Of a stretch of DNA of 64,000 nt, positions 55,182-64,000 are shown in pieces. The position numbers and the translations under genes were made by a program. Source of the stretch: Dipylidium caninum (Eukaryota; Platyhelminthes; Cestoda; Cyclophyllidea; Dipylidiidae); assembly GCA_017562135.1 (NCBI GenBank), contig QEYB01000715.1, positions 186,001 to 250,000 of the forward strand. The letters are read 5' to 3'. Within the stretch, counting starts at the first letter, position 1; every line of letters starts with the position of its first letter. A model generated the notes under the pieces. The model worked only from the letters and a program-made list of their open reading frames with translations, searched no databases and was not told where the DNA came from.

Positions 55182-58100
55182 TCAAACGGAGGAAACCAGG
55201 GAGAGCTGCATCTCCAACTCCGAAAGACGCGCATAGACTTCACTTGGCATTCGGTAGGGAATACGTCCGATGAAAGTGATGAGAGCACGCGTCCTCGTAC
55301 GTACCTCTGCCATACACACTGAGCGCGCGCAGCTACCCACTCCAACAAGCGAGTGTTCAGGGGAGATGCCATGCCCCCTACAAATCCACAAACAGCACAG
55401 ACTCAACACTACTCCACATGATCAACAGCTTTTATATAATTCCCATGGACCGCATCTACTTTATGAATAATCTACGCCTTTTAAAAAAAACGGGAGAAAA
55501 CACCAAATTTATTCCTAATTTTGAATTTACACTCTAGTATTCGGATATTCTTCAACTTCAATTAGCACGAAAACTACACCCCTGTGGTTTACTTTGTATT
55601 ACTGATGGCTTAATATTTCAGCTTTTTAATCAAGTTAACTAATCTACTATCATAATTCTATAATAGAATGGCGAAGTTCCTCGATTTCTGTGGTGTTAAC
55701 CAGAAAAAAAACGTGACATCAAATTATAAAACTTACAATAAATTGACCAAATCCACTCATATGAGTTTACTTATGTGATATAGCTCGGATCCTCACATGG
55801 CGAAGCCGCCACTATATTCTTTATTATTAGAACGGTATACAATCAACACTAAAATCACGATTGTGCCATCTAAGCTTTCAAAAAACGACCAGATTGAATT
55901 TTACACTTCCAAAACACCGGTGAAGTCGTGCATACTCAGCGGATTTGACGGTAGAGGCCTTGACGGTCAGGCAACGCATCAACAGCAGCAGTGCGACGGG
56001 GAAGGGTCTGCGGACAAGATCAGAAAGGCTGGCGAAGTTGGTCACTTTGGCGTCGACTTCGTCACTTGCAAAGTTCGTTGGTATAAGGCCTAAACGGTCC
56101 ATATGGTCTAGCGCTGCCTGCCATTGGCGCGCGTTAGCCAAGTCGAAGAAAGTAGCCAGGTCGAGAAGATAGTAAAGAGTTTGTGCGGCCGATTGAAGAG
56201 CCGGTGAGGGGTCCCTGTATTTCCCACCGTTCAAACTTGCTGTCCCACCAATTGCAGAGGTGACCGGATCCAAACGACGAACACTGCGACCAACCTGGAA
56301 GAGAGAGTGCTAATGTACCACTCACCGAATATAAGGGTAGCATTCAACTTGCTAGTCATTAACCTCAGCAGCTAAGTGCAGAATAGTCTGTCGGTCGGTG
56401 TTGGTAGCGGTATCTGGACCATCGAAATCGTCAACAGCCACTACACCCACAAGGAGAAGATTCGCGAGATGAACGGCAGAAAGGAGATTTTTTGCTTCTC
56501 CGGCAAGGAGGTAGACATTCACAGCCTGGACCATTTGGCCTCGGGCCTCCAAAATCTTTGCCACGGCAGTAATGAGTGTAGTGGTTTGTGCCACACTTGC
56601 AAAGCGGTCGATGGCACCAGGCTGACGCAGACCCCCTCCTTCGGGATTAAGACGACCGAGGATGAGGTCGAATTCACCTGTCTGAATAGCCAACTCCGCC
56701 ACGCACTGAATAAAAAGGTTCTGCAGCGGGGCATCAGACGCTTCTGTCGTGGCCACATCCTCTTTGTATTCACTCATAGAGGGAAGATCATGCAAGAAGT
56801 AGTAATAATTCACACATAGGGCTGGATTTCCTGGTTCAAATTTCCGTGTGTAAAGAAGAAGCAGACGAACGAAATTAAGGCGTCGGAAACCCGAAGGATC
56901 TGAATCTACGCGAGACACTAAAACATAAAACCAAAAATCTGTGATTAGGGATAAGGTATTCGTTGTTCTACACTAACTAGATGAATTCAATCCATACTTA
57001 TTCTAGACGGAAATCGACAGCTGATCAGTTAAAAAGAATGATCAACAGATGGACGAAACAATCATAGTCCAGAAAAGTTTTGTCAGGATTGCAAAATAAC
57101 CAACCGATAGGAGCTTGGTTCGAAGATGACAGAAGAAGGATTTTCATTTCACGAAGTAAGAGGGATAAATGAACGGCATGGCAACGTAATCCTTCCACAC
57201 GTGACAGGAAAGCCAGTGCTCCTTCAAACTGTTGGCTCAGACATAGAATTTTGAAATACATGAGAGGTTGATTCCAAGCGTCAAAATAGGTTTCGCCTAA
57301 ACATACACGGTTTTAGAAATTGTGGAAGAGAAAAAAAGTCTTGAAGATAGGCTATCTTACCATACGTGTCATATAAGAGGTTTTGTAGCTGACCAATAGT
57401 AAGACTCTCGCCATCATCCTGCTGATCAATTGTACTGTCGCTAGTAGAAACTTGTGAAAGCCGAAGCCAGAGGAAATCATCAATACTTCGACCGACATCG
57501 GTGTGCGCATCGGAAAGATCACAGCGACCCATAAGGCAATAGACCAATCTAAAGGGTGGGATGATAAGGAATATATTCATTGCTGCGTAAAACACAGAGG
57601 GATGCAAACGATACCTTTTGCAAGGGTCGCGGGAGGTTTTCACTACCCGACGATATGTTTTTCGGACATTTGTCATCAGCTTTGGAGGCAGGCATCTTCC
57701 CTCCGTCATGAACGTTTTCAGAACTTGGACAAAGTCTCCCAGATTATTACTGAAAGCAATAATAGTCTAAATGTTCGTTTATGGTAAATACAAAACAGTG
57801 ATATAGACTCACGATGCATCAGATGCAATGCTAACAGCATCCTGCAAAGCTCCACAGCGAAGACAAAAATATATCATCGGCCAAACAGGCTTTCCATCTA
57901 CAGTACCGTCCTAAAAAACGACTAATACGTTTCACGTATACATGAATTAATCTGCATATATTTTCTCGTACAGCCTATTACCTCAAAATCGCTGAAAGAA
58001 TCAAAATCGTCTCCAGACGGTTGAAGAGAGAAGTTCTTGATGTTAAGATAAGCTCGGACGAGGGCCCTAACACCGGGACAGCCACCAAGTTGAGCTTGAC

Positions 58101-59227
58101 GAGGGTTTGACGAGACAACGGTTTGTAAGTAGGTTGCAAATTCGGTTTCTAAGTGGGCGATCGCCCTGCTCAAGAATGCGGACTGTAGAGAGGAACCAGA
58201 ACGGACTTCTAGTGCTCTTCCGTGAGTGGTAGGAATCGGTAGATCAAGCAGCGACATTTCAGAAGCATAAATATCATCAATATTTGCGGCCGAAGAAGAA
58301 AACATACGCTTGATAAGCCGGAAAAATTCACAGAAATCACTTTGTTGAGATTCATCAAACAAAGGTGATCTAGCATTTATTGTGCCATAGAGATAGTCAA
58401 AAAGAGATGCCTTGTTTAAAGCACCAGGACCGGAAGACATTTGACGTAGGTAGACGGTCTGTGTAGAAGTAAGGGAATCGATAAGGAACTTTTCAACTTG
58501 ATTGGCGAAAAAGAGTTCCTCCTTCGAAATGGAAGCCTGCGGGTCAGCAAGAAAATCAACCGCTGCAGTAGTCGAAAGAAATTCCCGACCTGTAGAAGCA
58601 TCTGCTGCAGCAGAACATGGAGGTTGAAAAATTGCAGAGTCTATTGGGCCGGTGGAACTTGCAAGTGCAGTCAAAATGGCTGCAGCCTGACGATCCCACC
58701 AAGAAGACGTAGATCTGGCGCAAATAGAATCGGCTTCATCGAAAACCTAGAAATTAAACCAAAAAGGTGCGGTAGCCAAATCGTAATGAGCCATGGCTAC
58801 CATCTAATAGAATGAAATGGTATACAAATCTTTTAACTAAAATTACACGTGGAAGCAGTCATGTCGAAACAAAAAAACCTACAGCTCGTTTTGCTTGTTC
58901 AGTAGCCGTAAAGAGAACATTCTCTCGTTCACACTTGAGGAAAGTGTGTATGTCCATGTCAGCTTCTGGTTTGGTAAATTCCGTTTCTTTTACCTGTGCA
59001 AGGGACTCCAATTTAGCCGATAAATTGTTGGGCAAATCGTAATTAATCGTGGGACCAAGTAAGCGCGCAGCCTTCACATCACTCCTTACGCCACGGGAAG
59101 AACACAATTTTTCACCATAGGCCCCCATTTGTTCAAGGCTACGTGTGATTAACGGCAGGTCAGTGTCTCCTTGAATCTCCATAAGCAGTCGATCAGACTG
59201 CTCTACCAGTTCCTCAAGAGAATCCAT
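55182..59227 (-). CDS. NUP93: Nuclear pore complex protein Nup93 (Nic96 family)
   Basis: Nine exons in consistent phase: 59227-58883, 58746-57982, 57910-57813, 57749-57615, 57548-57361, 57296-57105, 56917-56364, 56294-55907, 55306-55182, giving about 929 aa (human NUP93 is 819 aa). It is a scaffold nucleoporin of the inner ring. Matches run in family order: N-terminal coiled region with LPLITRSLEQ and VKAARLLGP; FDEADSI and SWWDRQAAAIL; QAQLGGCPGVRALVRAYLNIK; WPMIYFCLRCGALQDA; YRRVVKTSRDPCKR; VYCLMGRCDLSD; QFEGALAFLSRVEGLRCHAVH; RRLNFVRLLLLYTRKFEPGN; FDLILGRLNPEGG; YYLLDLATFF; and a last exon with TRALITFIGRIPYRM. Introns 2-5 and 7 are only 63-71 bp. The exon 8 donor is ambiguous (55907 or 55918), but only 55907 keeps phase with the chosen last exon. 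The extra length is mostly in exon 2. Confidence 0.93.
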
Positions 59228-60270
59228 CTCGAAAGCACGGCCACGCGGAAATGTGTATTTAGGTTGGTTTATTACATACCCCCCTGCATTCGTTATATTT
59301 AAAATACAATGACCCCATTGGTTAAAGACCAGAATGTTGAGTAAAACAAACTGATGAATAAATTTAGCTTGCTACCATGATCAGTATCACCTTACAGACG
59401 GTCCTTTAATTCAAGTCAAGGGCAATAATGTGCAAGGGCGAGCTTCGCTTCAACATAACATTACCCTAATACTAGCACTAATACAAACGTCACTGCGTCT
59501 TTAATTTGAGCAACACAGTAGAGTGGCGAGGAATACTCTTGATTAAGAGAGAGTACTCGCTCATTGGCCCACCGAATTAATATTTGAGTATCCATGATTT
59601 ATTACTGCTTAGTTTGTAGAACTTCATGTATTGCAGAATTTTTGGTTGCTTATCGGGTAAACCGCCGATACTGGACATATCACAATTGCAAACCACAGAC
59701 TCCAAGGGCTTCGGATACATTTTATGTGCTAAACGGCAATTCCGACAAAAATTGACACTAAGATCCAGAGGAATTGGCCGGCATCATTTCCCAGAACTAG
59801 TCCTCAATAAAGTACGAAACACACCACACCAAACACCCCAGCCGCCGAGAACTTACCTTTTTATCTGGGCCGTCGCCACAAGTTATAAGTTTGTTAAATC
59901 ATTTCGCCTTCTCGTACCTCAACTACGCAGCACGGCTGCAAGAAACAAAAGCTTAACAGGGAAATCGACCCACACTCCCAGGATAATCGTCCCCAGCTCC
60001 ACCTTTTCTCATTCTGCAAGAGCAAAGAGAAGCCCCTCTACTCATTGCACTCATCTCGCCACAAGTACGCATTGTCAGTGCATAATTGTATATTTTGAAA
60101 CCGTGCAAAATACAGTGTCAGAACGCAGCGACCTAACATCATCTCAAATTGGTTGGATCTTGCTTTTGTGACCGTCCGCAATCACATACATACAGCCATA
60201 TATACATAAGCGGACGCTTTCTGAAGTAAGAAAAAGGAGGGGTTTAGAGATCCGACAGACGGGAAAGGCT
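59228..60270. other. Intergenic region between SETD2-type gene and NUP93
   Basis: Both neighbours are on the - strand. This region should hold the NUP93 promoter and the 3' UTR of the upstream gene. A 181-codon frame on the + strand (59626-60171) has no recognisable domain and an unusual composition, so I do not call it a gene. Confidence 0.5.
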
Positions 60271-63200
60271 CTAGTGACCGTGATGATGGTGGTTATGGTG
60301 GTGGGGAAGGATTCTGCGATAGCACGAGCCCTTAGATTCCATGTAGCGACGTACGTAGCTCGCAACCCGCTCCCTTATTGGGGGCGTCACCTCGGGAACA
60401 ACTGCTGCAAAGAGGCTGGAGGCACTTGCTTGCTGAGCTCGGTGGAGGTTTCGAATCTCTTTCGGAATAACCTCTTGGGCTAGCTACAACCAAACGGCGC
60501 AATTTCGAACATTAGACAACGACTTAGGCAACTGTAAAAAAAACTTTAACGGAAGGACAATATGATTCCATGGCAATAACTAGTGAAATCAATACGATTA
60601 GCTTCAACACCTTGTTTGTGAGGTAGTGGAGGTCTTCATCGTTTGTAATCCTTCCAAGGTCAACTCTCGCATCCCTGAATTTTCGTAGTTCATTGTGTAT
60701 GAGTGAAAAAAGCTAAAAGAAAAAATGCTTTAGTTAAAAAACCCAATTTCCCTATGATTGTTCACACCCAATCTCAGTGGAACTAAATAAATTTAAAACA
60801 GTCCGATATGTTGAATGTTCTTAAACAAAGTAATTCGAAGCAGACCACTTCTTCTGCCTTGTGGTAGCCGAGCGCTGTCTGAAAGCCAATTTGTCAGTGG
60901 ATCAGCTGACTTTAATGGAGCTATCAGAACTGTCAACAATTGTACTTGATCGCGGCATGATGTTTAAGACCAACAATTCATACTTTGTTTATATCTCTGG
61001 AATAATAATTGGATTGGCGCCCTCAAAGTAGTTCAAGAGAACGGCTAACTTGAAAATAAATTATGGCAGTTGCCGATATACATTTTGCCCAAAGGATCTA
61101 CCTCAATTGCAAAGCTTTGTTCCTGAGCACCCTGGGGAACATCTGGTCGAGCACCCATCTCATGAATTAATTCCATACACTGACGTTCAAGCATGCGACT
61201 CCTGTACTGGGCATACATCTAGAAAAGGACAAAAAGTGGTACGGTAAAGACATGGGCCATCACCCCTAGCCAACATGCAAGTAACACTTGCGAGCTGATC
61301 AAAAGGTCGTCCACCACAAGTTCACGATTACCAAAACAGTGATTTTCAAGTCTCCCGTCAGTTATTTAATAAAAGCCATTTTTGATCACAGTTTGTATAC
61401 ATTTCCTGTAGCTTGATATAAATTATGGCAGATTACGCAATTTACATTCTGAAGATTATTTTCGGCAGCTTTCAATAAACCTCATGATTTCAGCTGCAGA
61501 ACCGTTAGGTTTTGAATATAAATGTTTAGATCTCTCAAAATTATGTTAAAAACGGATAAATATTCACTAGAACCACTAAAACATTTGATAGAGAGGAGTG
61601 AAGAGAAAATTATGTAAAAGACCACCATTTACCACTTACTTGTAATAATCCTGACATAACCATCCAATCGAAAAATTTTCAAATGCAATAAAATATGACC
61701 CAGCTAAGTTTACAAATGCCACCGTCCATATAGAATAATTAGTAATGGACTTCGAATAATCTGCTAGCACAACAAGGAGATGCAGAAGTGGAGAAACCCA
61801 CAGCTTCTATTTCCTCGTGGGTAACGGCGTAGCGGTGTGCGCAGTTCCAGTTGTAGGGAGCCTCCGGATCATCGTCCGGACGATCGGGAATGAGGTTGTC
61901 CTCAGGGTCAGCGTCCCAAGGGTAGACGGGAGGATCCCATCGAGTAAGACGAGTCTTAGTGTGATAATAATAGTAAGGATAACCGCCGTCCTCGCCACCC
62001 TGCGCTGCTGCAGGGTTAGGAGCGCGCTGCCAGCCTGGTGGCAGTGGTGAGGTCCCATCCTCCGATAGGTGAAGGTGCAATGGTGGAAGTGTGATACGCT
62101 TAGCCGGAACCAGCTTACTCCTCATTCGCTCATTCTGGGCCTACACGAAGTACACGGAGGACAATTGAATAGATGTATCATAATATGAAATATTCCTGCA
62201 TGCATGGAAATCACATAATGAGCAGTTAAGAAAAAAGAATATGCAGAAGAGACTCAATATTCTCTTTCGCCGAAGAGATGGCTGCTTGTAAGGAAAAAAC
62301 AAATACTCAACTTATTTTGTATGAAAGTTGCCAATTTGATAACCACACAGTTAGTGACAAGGGTGTGGAAAAAGTTGTCACACAATTTTAACTCAGAAAA
62401 TTCTCAAAAAAACGGTCAATAATTTGTTGGCATCTATAGCAGAGATATTGTAAGAAGTGTATCTTAAGAAAATATCCCATCATTTTACAGTTCAATGATT
62501 TCCGACGAAAAGTATGATCTCGAGTCCTACGGAAGAGAGTAGAGATGTTGAATACAAATGAAATTTTGAAACAAAAAAGAGGGATACAGTCACGGTCTCG
62601 ACTTCTAGATGGGTTATCTGCTTTCTAAAAAGCAAAAACGAGGTTTTATAAATACCATGCTTGTGTCAATCGCCAAAAATACAAATAAAGAGTAATTAAG
62701 ACTCAACGTAGTATAACCGTTAAAAAACTAGGTCAAGACACCCGAGATCATGTGGTAGGACCCACTTTGGTCGCTTTGCTGACTTCGATACCTGCGGAGG
62801 GACCAGTCATTGATGAATCATCCGTAAAAGAGTCATGTCTAAAGGGAAAGAAACTCATGACATTAAGGAGAAATTCAAAATTAAAAACAACCGATATCAA
62901 TGTTGGGAAATGGATTGATGCAAGAACCATCTCAGAGGCTAAAGAGCCTCGTGAATTGTGAGCCCTAACACTATGCATTCACTCAGGGAGAATCGAATTA
63001 CTCTTTTTGTGGCTCCGTATGGAGCCCACATTTAGGAAAGGAAGTGGAGTTGTTTTGGGTGAAGCGTTTGCCGGCTTCAGGGCTGCCGTTAAGGGAAGGA
63101 CTAGAGGCAAGGTCCATAGGCACCATGCCCTCCTCTTCTTCAACTATCCTCTTCTCCACTTCTACCTCGTCTTCGTCTCTCAACGTAGTTCTCGACTTTT

Positions 63201-63308
63201 GTAGTGCTGCCAGAGGAGGTTCAGACAAGGATGGGGGAAAATGCAGGAGATGCAGGATTTCGGGTGTGTAAACATCATCTGCGACGACTGGAACCGGATC
63301 CTTCGGCT
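60271..63308 (-). CDS. SETD2: SETD2-type histone H3K36 methyltransferase, C-terminal part (WW and SRI domains)
   Basis: Six 3' exons are visible: 63308-63002, 62838-62766, 62140-61751, 61218-61102, 60712-60611, 60483-60271 (about 400 aa). The first visible exon needs one base from an exon beyond or near the right edge, so the gene is 5'-partial and the SET domain is not seen. The third exon has a WW domain (PLPPGW, then YYYYHTKT, then RWDPP). The last two exons form an SRI domain: VDLGRITNDEDLHYLTNK, LAQEVIPKEIRN, and VASYVRRYME. In SETD2 the SRI domain binds phosphorylated RNA polymerase II, and the enzyme trimethylates H3K36 during elongation. The combination of WW and SRI points to SETD2 rather than RECQL5, which has SRI only. 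The protein ends in a histidine-rich tail. The first visible exon is acidic (EDEVEVEKRIVEEEEG). Confidence 0.82.
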
Positions 63309-64000
63309 CTGTCAAAGTAGTCGATGTAATTTAATTCAAAAACCCATATTCGACTCAGTGATGAAATATCGAATTAACAATGTCAGATAAGGTAATTCAC
63401 TCAAAATATGTTGAAAATCAAAAGATGTTGATAAATGACTGCAATAGATGAGTAAAGCTACATCTAAAAGCTGGGGCAGGAAATAAAGAATAGGGGTGTA
63501 CTGGTGTAGTGTTCTATAACTTTTGAAAGTTGATAACTGACATCATTGGATGTAATAATAACCAAATGGTTAAATAACGTAAGAAAGTAAGGCCCATTAC
63601 AAAGTTATAGATAGTCGTTTGCACATATACCACAAGTAAACATACAGCTAAGAACGCGATAAGCGTTTCGGCACAATCACCCCAAACGATGATTGATTTA
63701 TGCTTAAGTAATTTCGCTTGAGAAGTTTTACTGAGTAAGAATGGACCGATAACGGCGGTAAGAGCATTTAACTAATGAACAGTATAGCATGAAATGACAA
63801 AAAATTCACATGAACGAAAGTTTACCTCAACTATTATTAGCTAAGAGATGGAAGTGATCGAATTAAAAATGAAACAGATGTAAACTTTTGTATGCTTCAA
63901 AGTATATTCAAAACCAACTCTCAAAACCAGAGGAAATCTGAACAAGATTAATTTTTATGGAAAATCTGTGATATCGAATAAAAAAATTAGTGATTTCTGC
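63309..64000 (-). other. Intron-like AT-rich sequence at right edge
   Basis: This is AT-rich and has no open frame of note. It is probably an intron of the SETD2-type gene, whose upstream exons (AWS, SET, post-SET) are expected further right. Confidence 0.55.

Noticed and set aside
56376..56819. 147-codon frame on the + strand
   Set aside because: It is antisense to NUP93 exon 7.
59626..60171. 181-codon frame on the + strand
   Set aside because: It has no recognisable family and basic, low-information composition, and it lies in the likely NUP93 promoter and SETD2 3' UTR. Expression would be needed to reconsider.
61739..62125. WW-domain frame first considered as PQBP1
   Set aside because: The following exons form an SRI domain, which fits SETD2 and not PQBP1.

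Overview
The window is nuclear DNA of an animal, most likely a parasitic flatworm (cestode or trematode). This is inferred from spliced animal genes with many very short introns (31-71 bp) beside kilobase-sized ones, GT-AG junctions throughout, the standard code with TAA, TAG and TGA all used as stops, and no bacterial or organellar signal. The species cannot be named from the sequence alone. All gene models were assembled by eye from reading frame, splice consensus and intron phase.

Layout: 1-6115 and 18952-24786 are two diverged copies (by eye about 85-98% identical, depending on the stretch) of the same sequence in opposite orientation. Copy 2 (right) carries the first four exons of an intact endophilin-type BAR-domain gene that continues to 27594 on the + strand. 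Copy 1 (left) carries the same four exons on the - strand, broken by small indels, and runs off the left edge. Between the copies lie PPP1R2 (protein phosphatase inhibitor-2, +, 7594-9167) and, convergent to it, a large PRRC2/BAT2-type gene (-, 18579-11362, 15 exons, about 1857 aa).

27595-34878 is mostly without recognisable genes. It is followed by a complete cGMP-dependent protein kinase gene (+, 34879-54626, 17 exons, about 914 aa) with two cyclic-nucleotide-binding domains, a kinase domain and the family's C-terminal tail. NUP93 (-, 59227-55182, 9 exons, about 929 aa) converges on it. At the right edge is the 3' part of a SETD2-type H3K36 methyltransferase gene (-, 63308-60271), with WW and SRI domains; its SET domain would lie beyond the window.

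The genes are unrelated housekeeping and signalling genes rather than a pathway: PP1 regulation, mRNA granule/translation, membrane curvature, cGMP signalling, nuclear pore, and transcription-coupled chromatin marking. No mobile element with a recognisable transposase or reverse transcriptase, no CRISPR array and no convincing RNA gene was found. The most notable structure is the large inverted duplication with one living and one decayed BAR gene copy. Also notable are splice acceptors lying within a few bases of four start codons, which fits spliced-leader trans-splicing or 5' UTR introns.
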